Below, piece after piece: positions 18,097 through 27,438 of a stretch of 64,000 bases of DNA; the stretch's first letter is position 1; each line of letters starts with the position of its first letter. Source of the DNA: Ralstonia pickettii (lineage in GTDB: Bacteria; Pseudomonadota; Gammaproteobacteria; Burkholderiales; Burkholderiaceae); contig NZ_CP104382.1 in assembly GCF_030582395.1 (NCBI RefSeq), positions 930,001-994,000 on the forward strand, read 5' to 3'. A model generated the notes under the pieces. That model was not told the DNA's origin, did no database searches, and saw only the letters and a list, made by a program, of their open reading frames with translations. Made by a program: the position numbers and the translations under genes.

Positions 18097-18731
18097 TCTG
18101 TCTTGGCAGCAGCGCAGGCCAGCATCGCGTCGCCGATCACACGCTCGCCGCTGGCCCTGAGCGCCTCGCCGGCGCCGACGATATCTCGCGTCTCTTTGTT
18201 CTGACTCAGCTTGAGCTTGCCTTCGATGCGCGTGATCTCGATCTCGATGCCGACGATCATCTTGAGCAGCGCGTCGGTGTAGTCCGATGGGGCGTCGGAC
18301 ATCTTCCACGGCGCAGGTTGTGATGCCTCATGCGTGCGCGTCAGGCGAGCCACGACGCCGCGCACAAAACGTTCGTCGTCACGCACGGTGATCCGGCCAT
18401 GCGCATGCGCGACGCGGTAGTTCCATGTCGGCACCTGCCGGTGGGCTTCGTGCTTGCTCGGATACCACGTCGGTGAAATATACGCATCGCCCGCGCGGAA
18501 GATGACGAGCACGTCATCGCCATTCGCCACGTCTTTCCAGACCGGGTTGGCACGCGCCACATGGGCATGCAGCACGCCAAGCTTGCCCTCTTCCGGCAGC
18601 AGCAAGAACGGGATGTGGTTCGCATCCAACCCATGCTCGCCATGCGTGACAAGCGTCCCGAACGGATTCTGCGCGATCAGGTCGTGCAGCGCGTCAGGGC
18701 GCGATTCTTCAAAGTGGGCGGGAATGTACAT
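18093..18731 (-). CDS. PaiB-like FMN-binding protein
   Basis: The start at 18731 gives 212 residues beginning MYIPAHFEESRPDALHDLI, the PaiB family opening. Family segments include FGTLVTHGEHGLDANHIPFL, the flavin-fold VLVIFRAGDAYISPTWYPSK and NYRVAHAHGRI. Bacillus PaiB was described as a negative regulator of sporulation and protease genes, but the fold is a split-barrel FMN/haem-binding domain and no DNA-binding motif is visible here. The true role in beta-proteobacteria is not established. An upstream in-frame ATG at 18788 is less likely. Confidence 0.85.
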   Translation of the reverse strand: MYIPAHFEESRPDALHDLIAQNPFGTLVTHGEHGLDANHIPFLLLPEEGKLGVLHAHVARANPVWKDVANGDDVLVIFRAGDAYISPTWYPSKHEAHRQVPTWNYRVAHAHGRITVRDDERFVRGVVARLTRTHEASQPAPWKMSDAPSDYTDALLKMIVGIEIEITRIEGKLKLSQNKETRDIVGAGEALRASGERVIGDAMLACAAAKTE

Positions 18732-18835
18732 GGCGACTCCGGCAACGACCGAGCAATCGAACAGGAAAGCGCCCATTCTGAACCACAACGTGGCTCCAAA
18801 ACAGAGCCAGATTCACGCGAATTGCTAGGGCCAGC

Positions 18836-19993
18836 CTAATCGCGCAGCAGGTTCTTGGCGATGATGAGCTGCTGGATCTGCGTGGTGCCTTCGTACAGGC
18901 GCAACAGGCGCACATCGCGATAGAAGCGCTCGGCCTTGTACTCGGCAATGTAGCCCGCGCCACCGTGAATCTGCACTGCACGATCCGCCACGCGACCGAC
19001 CATCTCGGTACAGAACATCTTGGCGCACGAGGCCAGCATGCTGACCTCGTGATCCTGTTTGCCGACGGGCTTTGCGTCGTAGCGGCGCGCACAATCCCGC
19101 ACCATCGACATGCCGGCGTACAGCTCTGTCTGGCTATCGGCGAGCATGGCCTGAATCAACTGAAAGTCTGCGATGGGCTGACCGAACTGTTTGCGCTCCT
19201 TGGCGTAGGCCACCGCGTCAGTGATGAGCCGATGCGCCATGCCGCAGGCCAGCGCCGAGATATGCAGACGGCCCCGATCCAGCACCTTCATCGCCGTCTT
19301 GAAGCCCTGCCCCGCCACGCCGCCGATGATGTTGGCGGCGGGCACCCGCACGTTGTCGAGCATCACATCGCACGTCTTGGTGCCGCGCTGCCCCATCTTC
19401 TTGTCAGGCTTGCCCAACGTGATGCCCGGCGTGTCGGCAGGCACGATGAAGGCGGAGATGCCGGCCGCGCCTTCGCCGCCTGTGCGCGCCATCAGCGTGA
19501 ACGCCCCGGCGCGCGGCGCGTTGGTGATGTAGCGCTTGGTGCCGTTGATGACGTAGTGATCGCCGTCCAGCGTGGCGCGCGTCTGCAGCGACGCCGCATC
19601 CGACCCCGCGTTCGGTTCCGTCAGCGCAAACGAGATGATCAGTTCGCCACTGGCGATGCGCGGCAGGTAATCGGCCTTCTGCGCATCGGTGCCGTCCATC
19701 AGGATGCCCTGCGAGCCGATGCCGACGTTGGTGCCGAACACCGAGCGAAACGCCAGCGCCGTGTGCCCGAGGTCGTACGCCACCTCGCATTCCTGCACCA
19801 TCGCCAGGCCAATGCCACCGTACTCTTCCGGAATCGACAGGCCGAAGAGGCCCATCTCCTTCATGTCGGCAACGATGTCGGCGGGCACGTCGTCCTCTTC
19901 CTCGAGGATGTTCTCCGCCGGCACGAGCCGTTCCTGGATGAAGCGCTGCACCGATTGCTGCAGCAAGCCGAAGGATTCGTCGTCGAGCGCCAT
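18836..19993 (-). CDS. Acyl-CoA dehydrogenase
   Basis: A 385-residue flavoenzyme of normal family length. FAD/substrate segments are visible: ISFALTEPNAGSDAASLQTR and the C-terminal HGGAGYIAEYKAERFYRDVR. The catalytic base is the Glu in LYEGTTQIQ, the short/medium-chain arrangement. It introduces the alpha-beta double bond in acyl-CoA substrates; chain specificity is not clear. The divergent LysR gene 113 bases upstream may control it. Confidence 0.93.
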   Translation of the reverse strand: MALDDESFGLLQQSVQRFIQERLVPAENILEEEDDVPADIVADMKEMGLFGLSIPEEYGGIGLAMVQECEVAYDLGHTALAFRSVFGTNVGIGSQGILMDGTDAQKADYLPRIASGELIISFALTEPNAGSDAASLQTRATLDGDHYVINGTKRYITNAPRAGAFTLMARTGGEGAAGISAFIVPADTPGITLGKPDKKMGQRGTKTCDVMLDNVRVPAANIIGGVAGQGFKTAMKVLDRGRLHISALACGMAHRLITDAVAYAKERKQFGQPIADFQLIQAMLADSQTELYAGMSMVRDCARRYDAKPVGKQDHEVSMLASCAKMFCTEMVGRVADRAVQIHGGAGYIAEYKAERFYRDVRLLRLYEGTTQIQQLIIAKNLLRD

Positions 19994-20106
19994 GTCACCT
20001 GCTCCTGTGGGATATGCCGGGGGATGTTACCGGGTTGGCATACTTTGACAATCCGCGCCGGCATCAACAGAATGTCGAATTCGATTCACCAATCTGATGG
20101 GCGGTC

Positions 20107-21027
20107 ATGGATCTCAATGCGCTCAAGCTGTTCGTGGAAATCGTCGATGCGGGCAACCTGTCGGCGGCGGCGCGCCGGCTGCAAACCACACGTTCCAACG
20201 TGAGCCACCGGTTGAAGGCGTTCGAGCGCGCACTGGGCGTGCAACTGCTGCGCCGGACCACGCGCCGCGTGGAACCCACGGAGGTGGGCGCCGGCATCTA
20301 TGAACACGGCCGAAGCATCCTGCGCGAAATGGCTGCCGCCGACGCGCTGGTCTCGTCGCTCGGCAAATCGCTGCAAGGCAGCGTGCGGCTGTCGGTGCCG
20401 ACGGGGCTGGGGCATCTGCTGGTGTCGCCGCTGCTGGTGGCGTTCAAGCGGTCGTATCCGGATATCCGCCTGGATGTGCGGTTCGACAACCGCGTGTCCG
20501 ACCTGATTGGCGAGGATGTGGACGTGGCACTGCGCATTGTCTCGAACCCGCCGGAATCGCTGGTCGCCACGCTGCTCGATGAAGTCGACTGGGTGCTGTG
20601 CGCGGCGCCGGACTACCTGGCCGTGCATGGCGTGCCGAAAACGCTCGACGCGCTCGCAGATCACACCATCGTCAGCGCGCCGGCCGTCGGACAACCGTTG
20701 CGGCTGTCGGCGCAACTGGGCGATGAACGGACGCTCGTGACGCTGGACCCGGGCGTCTCGTCCGACAACTACCTCTTCCTGCAAGCCGCCGTTCGTTCGG
20801 GCAATGGCCTCGGAATCCTGCCCTATTACGCCGCAGCCGATGATCTGCGCGACGGTCACGTCAAACGCGTGCTGCCCGGATATCGGTTCAGCGCGTTTGG
20901 CAGCCGCCTTTACATGCTGGCGATGCCGAGTCGATACCGGACGCTCGCGACGCGACACTTGCTGGACTTCCTGAAGGACGGGCTGCAAGGCAAGCTGCCG
21001 CGCCTGCCGCAGAAGGAACGCGCCTGA
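20107..21027 (+). CDS. LysR family regulator
   Basis: A 306-residue LysR protein with a standard N-terminal helix-turn-helix (NLSAAARRLQTTRSNVSHRL) and an effector domain starting GSVRLSVPTGLGHLLVSPLL, of the type seen in CrgA/DsdC-like LysRs. It is divergent from the acyl-CoA dehydrogenase gene and its stop codon abuts the stop of metR with no gap. Its likely target is the dehydrogenase; the effector is unknown. Confidence 0.9.
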   Translation: MDLNALKLFVEIVDAGNLSAAARRLQTTRSNVSHRLKAFERALGVQLLRRTTRRVEPTEVGAGIYEHGRSILREMAAADALVSSLGKSLQGSVRLSVPTGLGHLLVSPLLVAFKRSYPDIRLDVRFDNRVSDLIGEDVDVALRIVSNPPESLVATLLDEVDWVLCAAPDYLAVHGVPKTLDALADHTIVSAPAVGQPLRLSAQLGDERTLVTLDPGVSSDNYLFLQAAVRSGNGLGILPYYAAADDLRDGHVKRVLPGYRFSAFGSRLYMLAMPSRYRTLATRHLLDFLKDGLQGKLPRLPQKERA

Positions 21028-21945
21028 TCACGCCTCCAGCGGCATCAGCCCAGGCAGCTGCGCAAAGCAAATCGACTTGGCCGTCTCGATAAAGTCCTGG
21101 GCAAAAGGTGCCTGCGCATAGTCGCGCGTCATGGCGGCGTAGAGATCGCTCCACAGGCCCTCCTTGCCGACACGCTTGGCCACCACGTATTCGTAATCGA
21201 CGTAGTTCTTGATGCCCCAGCTCGGCAGCGCGGCCAGCCCGCGGCGGCTGGCAACGAGCTGCAGCACGGCGATGGTCAGCTCCGCCGTGCGGCGGTTGAA
21301 TGCGATGCCGGCCGGTGTCAGCACCTGGCGGATCAGATCGATGCGCTCTTCGGGCACGGGATACGTGATGAGCGTCTGGTCCGTAAAGTCCTTCGCGTCG
21401 AGCCACTTCTTGTTGCGCAGCGCGTGGTCGACGGGCAGCACGGCGAGGATCTCGAAGCGAAACAGCGGCGCAAACACCACGCCGCGCCGCATCTTGGCAT
21501 CAGAGCCGATGATGACGTCGGCGCGTCCGTCCTTGAGCAGCGCAAGCGGATCGGTGTGAAAACCCGACACAAGATCCATCTCCACTTCGGGCCAGCGCTG
21601 GCGGAAGGCGTCCATCACGGGCATCAGCCAGTCAAAGCAGGTGTGGCATTCCAGCGCGATGCGCAGCGTGCCGGCCGCGCGGCCCTTGATGCGCTCAAGG
21701 TCGCGCTCGGCGGCCTGGATGTCGGCGACGACCTTTTGCGCGAGTTCCAGCATGCGCTCCCCGGCTTCGGTCAATTCCACCGTCTGCCCCTTGCGGCGCA
21801 CGACTGCCAGCCCGTAATGCGACTCCAGTGCGCGCAGTTGATGCGACAGCGCCGATTGCGTTAGGTGCAGCCGCTCGGCGGCGCGCGAGACGGAGCCTCC
21901 GTCGGCCAGGGCGATCAGCGTGCGCAGATGGCGAATTTCGAGCAT
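21028..21945 (-). CDS. metR: LysR-type methionine regulator MetR
   Basis: A 305-residue LysR protein beginning MLEIRHLRTLIALADGGSVS with the helix-turn-helix AAERLHLTQSALSHQLRALE, very close to MetR of enterobacteria. It lies head-to-head with metE and a MetR-type box sits between them, the classical arrangement in which MetR with homocysteine activates metE and represses itself. Both context and sequence agree. Confidence 0.93.
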   Translation of the reverse strand: MLEIRHLRTLIALADGGSVSRAAERLHLTQSALSHQLRALESHYGLAVVRRKGQTVELTEAGERMLELAQKVVADIQAAERDLERIKGRAAGTLRIALECHTCFDWLMPVMDAFRQRWPEVEMDLVSGFHTDPLALLKDGRADVIIGSDAKMRRGVVFAPLFRFEILAVLPVDHALRNKKWLDAKDFTDQTLITYPVPEERIDLIRQVLTPAGIAFNRRTAELTIAVLQLVASRRGLAALPSWGIKNYVDYEYVVAKRVGKEGLWSDLYAAMTRDYAQAPFAQDFIETAKSICFAQLPGLMPLEA

Positions 21946-21966
21946 GTTCGTGCGACTTCCGATGTA

Positions 21967-21979
21967 TGAATCTCATTCA
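21967..21979. promoter_or_regulatory. MetR box
   Basis: TGAATCTCATTCA matches the MetR consensus TGAA-N5-TTCA exactly and stands 22 bases upstream of the metR start, in the metR/metE gap. An additional perfect palindrome TTCATGAA lies at 22006-22013, nearer metE, and may be a second, weaker site. Confidence 0.75.
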
Positions 21980-22069
21980 AGGCTATCGAAAATAATATCA
22001 TTTGATTCATGAAAGCGGGTCGCCGATCATCGCTGGACTGAAAACCGAATCGCCTCTCCTGCGACCACC

Positions 22070-24400
22070 ATGACGACCATCCATACCCTCGGCTACCCGC
22101 GCATCGGCGCCCAACGCGAGCTGAAGTTCGCGCTCGAATCGTTCTGGAAGGGGGCCTCGTCCGAAACCGACCTGCGAGCCACCGGCCGCGCCCTGCGGGA
22201 GCGCCACTGGACTGCCCAGCGCGAGGCCGGCCTCGACTTCGTGACCGTGGGCGATTTCGCCTGGTACGACCAGGTGTTGCAGACTGCCGCCCTGCTCGGC
22301 GCCATTCCGACGCGCTACGGCTTTGACGCCGCGCAGCTCACGCTGGCGCAATCGTTCGTCCTTGCGCGTGGCAATGCCGACCACGCCGCCATGGAAATGA
22401 CGAAGTGGTTCGACACCAACTACCACTATCTCGTGCCCGAACTCACGCCGGACCTCCTCGATCGCCCATGGGGCCCCGGCACCGAATGGCTGTTCGACGA
22501 AGTGCGCGATGCACAGGCCGCTGGGCACCGCGTGAAGGTTGCGCTCATCGGGCCGGTGACGTTCCTGCATCTGGCCAAGGCGCGCAACGGCTTGACCGAC
22601 AAGCTCGCGCTGCTGCCGCAAGTGCTTCAGGCGTACGCGGCTGTGCTGCAGCGCCTGGCCGCGCTGAATGTGGAATGGGTGCAGATCGACGAACCAGCGC
22701 TGGTGCTGGATCTCCCGCAAGCCTGGGTAGATGCATTCGGCCCCGCTTACGAGGCGCTGGCCGCTGCCAACGGCCCGAAGGTGCTGCTGGCGACGTACTT
22801 CGAAGCCGCGTCCCACCACGCCGCGCTCATCAAATCCCTGCCGGTCGATGGCGTGCACCTGGACCTCGTGCGTGCGCCCGAACAGCTTGGCGCCTTCGCG
22901 CCGTGGCCCGCAGACAAGGTGCTCTCCGTTGGCGTGGTCGACGGCCGCAACATCTGGCGCTCCGATCTCACACGCGTGCTGGAGCGCGTAGCGCCGCTGG
23001 CCGACGCCTTTGGCGATCGGCTGTGGGTGGCGCCGAGCTGCTCGCTGCTGCATGTGCCGGTCGACCTGTCCGCCGAAACCAAGCTCGACGACGAACTCAA
23101 GGGTTGGCTGGCCTTCGCGCGCCAGAAGCTGGACGAACTGGCGATCCTCAAGCTCGCGCTGGTCGAAGGCCCCGCCGCCGTGCAGCAGGCGCTCGATGAC
23201 AACCGCGCCGCCATCGCCTCGCGTGCCGAATCGCGCCGCGTGCACAACGCGAGCGTCAAGAAGCGCGTCGCCGCGATCCGCGCAGAAGACGCAGAACGCG
23301 CAGCACCTTACGCCGACCGCGCAGAAGCCCAGCAAGCCCGCCTGAACCTGCCGCTGCTGCCGACCACCACGATCGGCTCGTTCCCGCAAACAGCGGAAAT
23401 TCGTCAAGCGCGCGCACTGCACAAGCGCGGCGAACTGCCCGCATTGGATTACCTGCAACGCATGCGCGCGGAGATTACGGACGTCGTGCGCCGTCAGGAA
23501 GCGCTCGGCCTCGACATGCTCGTGCACGGAGAAGCCGAGCGCAACGACATGGTCGAATACTTCGGCGAGCTGCTGTGGGGCTACGCTTTCACTGCCAACG
23601 GCTGGGTGCAGAGCTACGGCTCGCGCTGCGTGAAGCCGCCCGTCATCTACGGCGACGTGTACCGCCCGGAAGCCATGACGGTCGAGTGGTCCAAGTACGC
23701 ACAAAGCCTGACCGCCAAGCCGATGAAGGGCATGCTGACCGGCCCCGTGACGATGCTGCAGTGGTCGTTCGTGCGCGACGACCAGCCGCGCGAGCAGACC
23801 GCACTGCAGATTGCCCTGGCCCTGCGTGACGAAGTGTGCGACCTGGAAGCCGCCGGCATTGCCGCGATCCAGATCGACGAACCGGCGTTCCGCGAAGGCC
23901 TGCCGTTGCGCGCATCCGATGTGCCGGGCTACCTGGAGTGGGCGGCGCGTGCGTTCCGCGTATCGGCCTCCGGCGTGCGCAACGACACGCAGATCCACAC
24001 GCACATGTGCTATTCGGAGTTCAACGACATCCTGCCGGCCATCGCGTCAATGGATGCCGACGTAATCACCATCGAGACCTCGCGTTCAAACATGGAACTG
24101 CTCGACGCGTTTGGCGAATTTGCATACCCGAACGAGATTGGGCCGGGCGTGTACGACATCCATTCGCCGCGCGTGCCGCGTGTCGAAGAGATGGAAGCGC
24201 TGCTCGACAAGGCCGCGCAGGTTGTGCCGGTGCAACGCCTGTGGGTGAATCCCGACTGCGGCCTGAAAACGCGCGGCTGGCCGGAAGTGGAAGCGGCACT
24301 GCAAGGCATGGTGGAAGCCACGCGCCGCTTGCGCGCCAAGCATGCCAAGGCGCTGCATGCGGGCAGCAAGGCGACGCAGGACGAAGGTGCGACGGCTTAA
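22070..24400 (+). CDS. metE: Cobalamin-independent methionine synthase
   Basis: A 776-residue enzyme, full length. The N-terminal half starts [20 protein letters not shown]. The catalytic C-terminal half starts [16 protein letters not shown] and holds the zinc ligands: His in [11 protein letters not shown] with its Cys, a Glu, and the last Cys in [10 protein letters not shown]. It transfers a methyl group from 5-methyltetrahydrofolate polyglutamate to homocysteine. The divergent metR and the MetR box indicate homocysteine-dependent activation. A long antisense open frame is a composition artefact. Confidence 0.97.
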   Translation: MTTIHTLGYPRIGAQRELKFALESFWKGASSETDLRATGRALRERHWTAQREAGLDFVTVGDFAWYDQVLQTAALLGAIPTRYGFDAAQLTLAQSFVLARGNADHAAMEMTKWFDTNYHYLVPELTPDLLDRPWGPGTEWLFDEVRDAQAAGHRVKVALIGPVTFLHLAKARNGLTDKLALLPQVLQAYAAVLQRLAALNVEWVQIDEPALVLDLPQAWVDAFGPAYEALAAANGPKVLLATYFEAASHHAALIKSLPVDGVHLDLVRAPEQLGAFAPWPADKVLSVGVVDGRNIWRSDLTRVLERVAPLADAFGDRLWVAPSCSLLHVPVDLSAETKLDDELKGWLAFARQKLDELAILKLALVEGPAAVQQALDDNRAAIASRAESRRVHNASVKKRVAAIRAEDAERAAPYADRAEAQQARLNLPLLPTTTIGSFPQTAEIRQARALHKRGELPALDYLQRMRAEITDVVRRQEALGLDMLVHGEAERNDMVEYFGELLWGYAFTANGWVQSYGSRCVKPPVIYGDVYRPEAMTVEWSKYAQSLTAKPMKGMLTGPVTMLQWSFVRDDQPREQTALQIALALRDEVCDLEAAGIAAIQIDEPAFREGLPLRASDVPGYLEWAARAFRVSASGVRNDTQIHTHMCYSEFNDILPAIASMDADVITIETSRSNMELLDAFGEFAYPNEIGPGVYDIHSPRVPRVEEMEALLDKAAQVVPVQRLWVNPDCGLKTRGWPEVEAALQGMVEATRRLRAKHAKALHAGSKATQDEGATA

Positions 24401-24419
24401 AAGTCGATAGCACCAAATA

Positions 24420-24456
24420 AAAACGCCAACCGGCTTGCGCTGGTTGGCGTTTTTTC
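24420..24456. terminator. Bidirectional terminator between metE and the DUF799 gene
   Basis: AACGCCAACC (24422-24431) pairs with GGTTGGCGTT (24442-24451) over a 10-base loop. A T-run follows on the plus strand and an A-run precedes (T-run on the minus strand), so it can end both convergent transcripts. Confidence 0.9.
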
Positions 24457-24473
24457 TTGCGGCAGACGGCAGC

Positions 24474-25136
24474 TTAGTCCGTGCCGTACTTCGGCGAGCG
24501 CGGACCATACAGCAGCCCGCCCGGTTGCCCGGCCGACAGCAGGCGCGCGCTGGTCGTACCGGCCACTTTGTAGCCCTGGTCGGTGACGTTGGCGATGATC
24601 TGGTTGACGGCCGCCGACACCAGCATGCCGATCAGGCCGCCACCCGAGTTGTTTCCGCCTTCGTTGTTGGACGCGCTTGCGCGACCCGTCCAGAGCGTCT
24701 GCCCGCTCTTCAGGTCGACCAGCTTGGCATCGGCCGACACGACGGTGGAGCTGCTCACCACCATGTACTTGCTGCCGTACTGCGTGACCGTGATGTACAG
24801 CGCCGCATCTGCACCGAAGATGTCATGCAGCTTGGCCACCGGCACGCCGTGGATGTCTCCTGCGGTGTTCAGGCCGTTCTGGCGGAAGGTTTCATCCACC
24901 AGCGCGACCGGCAGTACGTAATAACCCGCCTCTGCCAGCGGCACCGTCACTTGCGACAGCATGCCGTAGGTGGCACCCACGTCTGGCGATTCATTCAGCG
25001 GCGGCAGCACCACGATCGAACGCGGCTTGCTGGCCTTGAAGGCTGCATAGTCGACGTTCTTGGTCGGCACAGCACAACCCGCCATCAGGGTCACCACGCC
25101 GGCCGCGGCAAACAGTTTCAGAAAGCGCTTGGCCAT
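24474..25136 (-). CDS. DUF799 (GNA1162-type) outer-membrane-associated lipoprotein
   Basis: A 220-residue lipoprotein: signal peptide with lipobox LMAGC, then the DUF799 domain (PRSIVVLPPLNESPDVGATY). The family includes meningococcal GNA1162, whose fold resembles assembly-factor lipoproteins. A conserved glycine-rich helix (GGGLIGMLVSAAVNQIIANV) near residues 165-185 is usual. Its start overlaps the DUF4810 stop by one base (TGATG), so the two are translationally coupled. Together with the CsgG-like gene upstream it is thought to make an envelope secretion or transport complex. Confidence 0.88.
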   Translation of the reverse strand: MAKRFLKLFAAAGVVTLMAGCAVPTKNVDYAAFKASKPRSIVVLPPLNESPDVGATYGMLSQVTVPLAEAGYYVLPVALVDETFRQNGLNTAGDIHGVPVAKLHDIFGADAALYITVTQYGSKYMVVSSSTVVSADAKLVDLKSGQTLWTGRASASNNEGGNNSGGGLIGMLVSAAVNQIIANVTDQGYKVAGTTSARLLSAGQPGGLLYGPRSPKYGTD

Positions 25137-25501
25137 CAGTTGGTCCCCTTCTTCACGTTCTTCATCAGGAAATCGATGTACGTTGCCGACTCCGGAAACA
25201 GTGCCTTCTCGGTATTGAATTCCTGGACCATCTGGTCGTCCTTGCCGAGGCCCGAATACAGCATGCCCAGTTGGGCGTGATAGCCCGGCGGCACGGCGCC
25301 ATTCGTCGCCTTGATCTTCTCCAGGCCGCGCTCGAGTTCAGCCACCTGGGCTTCCTTCGCCTCACCCTTGAAGTACTGATACACCTGCGGTTGGTAGCCT
25401 TCCCACTGGTACAGCGGCTTGGGGCCGGCGCAACCGGCCAGCATTGCACTCCCGACGGCCACGCCGGCCGCCACGCGCCACATCGCAAACACCTTGCTCA
25501 T
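25136..25501 (-). CDS. DUF4810 lipoprotein
   Basis: A 121-residue lipoprotein with lipobox MLAGC and the DUF4810 pattern (LYQWEGYQPQVYQYFKGEA, then YHAQLGMLYSGLGKDDQM). The helical, TPR-like middle is typical of the family. It is the middle gene of the CsgG-DUF4810-DUF799 operon and always travels with these partners. Function unknown. Confidence 0.88.
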   Translation of the reverse strand: MSKVFAMWRVAAGVAVGSAMLAGCAGPKPLYQWEGYQPQVYQYFKGEAKEAQVAELERGLEKIKATNGAVPPGYHAQLGMLYSGLGKDDQMVQEFNTEKALFPESATYIDFLMKNVKKGTN

Positions 25502-25550
25502 GACAGTTGTTACCCCTTATTTCGTGTTTTCGTTTTGACTGCGTCTGCGC

Positions 25551-26234
25551 TTATTGCGCGCCCGGCTTCCACGCACCGCTTTCGATGCCGTTGACCAGGT
25601 TGTTCACCGCTTCACGCATAGCCAGGTCCAGCACCTTGCCGTTGAGCGTCGAGTCGTAGCTGGCCGTTCCGCCAAAGCCGATCACTTCACGGTTCGACAG
25701 CTTGTACTCACCCGCGCCGCCCACCGAATACACGACTTCCGACGTCGAGATGTTCACCACGTTCAGCGCGACCTTGGCGTAGGCGACCTGCTCCTTGCCG
25801 CGGCCGAGGATGCCAAACAGTTGCTGATCGCCTGTTTCCTTGCGGCCGAACTCGGTCACATCGCCGGTGATGACGTAGTCGGCGCCCTTCAGTTTCTGCG
25901 CGGTGTTCTTGATGGCGGCTTCCTGCTTGATCTCGGCCATGTTGTCGCGGTCGAGCACCGAGAAGCGGTTCGTCTGCTGCAGATGCGTGATCAGAATGGT
26001 CTTGGCCTGGCCGCCCAGACGGTCCACGCCATCCGAGAACACCCCGCGCATGTACGCGGAGCGGTTATCGAATTTGCCCACGGCAATCGGGGCCCGCACG
26101 CCAGCGTATGGGCGGCTTGCGCTTTCCACCTTGGCAACCGGCAGCGCCTGCGACGATTCGGTCGCGCAGCCGCCGAGCATGCCGAGTGCCACCGCTGCGG
26201 CGCCGGCAATCATCAATTTCGAGGTTTGATTCAT
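25551..26234 (-). CDS. CsgG/HfaB-family lipoprotein
   Basis: A 227-residue lipoprotein with lipobox MLGGC and the CsgG domain (PIAVGKFDNRSAYMRGVFS, LITHLQQTNRFSVLDRDNM, GADYVITGDVTEFGRK). It is shorter than E. coli CsgG (277), lacking the C-terminal helix. CsgG forms the outer-membrane pore for curli subunits; homologues such as HfaB anchor holdfast. No curlin gene is in the window, so the cargo is open. First gene of a three-lipoprotein operon. Confidence 0.88.
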   Translation of the reverse strand: MNQTSKLMIAGAAAVALGMLGGCATESSQALPVAKVESASRPYAGVRAPIAVGKFDNRSAYMRGVFSDGVDRLGGQAKTILITHLQQTNRFSVLDRDNMAEIKQEAAIKNTAQKLKGADYVITGDVTEFGRKETGDQQLFGILGRGKEQVAYAKVALNVVNISTSEVVYSVGGAGEYKLSNREVIGFGGTASYDSTLNGKVLDLAMREAVNNLVNGIESGAWKPGAQ

Positions 26235-26619
26235 TCGACTTCTCCCTTAAAAATACTTAAATCTGATTTTCTAAAATATTATTTCGAGCACTCACGCAAA
26301 GCGCCCAGGCACTATCGGCACGGGATGACCCGCGCTTGATGGAAAACAGAGGAAATTTTGGATCGGCCCGCAACGCTCCGCGCGACAGGCAACGCCATCG
26401 CGGATGCGCGCGCCGACAGCGTTGGCGACGCTGTATGTCGCGACGAAACTCCCACACCACCCTTGCATTATCTGGACGTCATTGCGTCCATTATTTTCAG
26501 GAAAGCGAGAATTGTAACGGCTGATGCCATTGATGAAAGCAGCAATCGGTCAACTCAAAGCCCCCTCGGATTTCGGGTTGACTTTTTAGAGGCAAAAACC
26601 CGCTCGGCGCGCAATTCGG
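26235..26619. other. Intergenic region upstream of the CsgG-like operon
   Basis: The first 50 bases (26245-26285) are AT-rich and likely carry the operon promoter on the minus strand. A 6-bp inverted repeat TGGACG/CGTCCA with a 6-base centre lies at 26473-26490. The plus-strand open frame through here has no start context or recognisable product. No RNA gene seen. Confidence 0.5.
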
Positions 26620-27390
26620 TTATTCGCCATGCCGCCCAGCGCCGCCCACAAATCGCGCGGCGCCTCCCACCCCTTCGGCAAACACCATCGGCGTGCCTCG
26701 AGCGCCCTCCTGCTGCAGCGCTGCCGCCAATGGCAAATCCCACTGCGCATACGCCGACGCGCGATCGGCCAGCATGCATTGCTGCGGAAACGCGGCGATG
26801 TCTCGGGCGAGCTTCTGCGCCGCGGCCAGCGCTTCGCCGGGGCCGACCACGCGATTTGCAAGCCCTATGTCGAGCGCCTCGTCAGCGGGCACGGCACGGC
26901 CGGTCAGGATCATGTCCAGTGCGCGACCCATGCCGATGATGCGCGGCAAGCGCACCGTACCACCGTCGATAAGCGGCACGCCCCAGCGGCGGCAGAACAC
27001 GCCAAACACGGCGTCGCCCTCCATGACGCGCAGGTCGGCCAACAACGCAAGTTCCAGCCCGCCCGCCACGGCATAGCCGCTTACCGCAGCAATGAGCGGC
27101 TTGGACAGCGCCATGCGCGAAGGGCCCATCGGGCCGGGCATGCCGCCGTCAGGATCGAGATGATTGCGTCTGGAAGGATCGCCCACGGCCGTCAGATCGG
27201 CGCCGGCACAGAAGTGGCCACCGGTGCCGCCCAGCACGGCAACGCGTAGCGCGCTATCGGCTTCGAAACGCTCGAACGCGTCGAGCAGCGCCGCGGCGGT
27301 CGGACCGTCCACCGCGTTGCGGCACTCGGGCCGATTGAGCAGGATGGTGCAGACCGGGCCATCGGTCTGGAACAGCACGGCATCGGGCAT
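26620..27390 (-). CDS. Crotonase/enoyl-CoA hydratase-like protein
   Basis: A 256-residue crotonase-fold protein. The oxyanion-hole segments are normal (HFCAGADLTAVG and AVSGYAVAGGLELAL). In the active-site region (VFGVFCRRWGVPLIDGG) the position of crotonase Glu144 is not Glu, and the later acid appears as the Asp in PLIDGG. This subgroup is widespread and its members may be hydratases of unusual substrates, isomerases or hydrolases, so I do not name a reaction. It lies 48 bases upstream-side of the RND operon end on the same strand, probably separate. Confidence 0.85.
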   Translation of the reverse strand: MPDAVLFQTDGPVCTILLNRPECRNAVDGPTAAALLDAFERFEADSALRVAVLGGTGGHFCAGADLTAVGDPSRRNHLDPDGGMPGPMGPSRMALSKPLIAAVSGYAVAGGLELALLADLRVMEGDAVFGVFCRRWGVPLIDGGTVRLPRIIGMGRALDMILTGRAVPADEALDIGLANRVVGPGEALAAAQKLARDIAAFPQQCMLADRASAYAQWDLPLAAALQQEGARGTPMVFAEGVGGAARFVGGAGRHGE

Positions 27391-27438
27391 GGGCGGTCTC
27401 CACAGCGCGGTACGTTGACGGTCCGCCCGATGCTACAC

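Noticed and set aside
22007..24004. 665-codon open frame antisense to metE
   Set aside because: It mirrors metE codon structure in a GC-rich genome, is rich in His/Arg/Gln, and has no family pattern; metE is certain.
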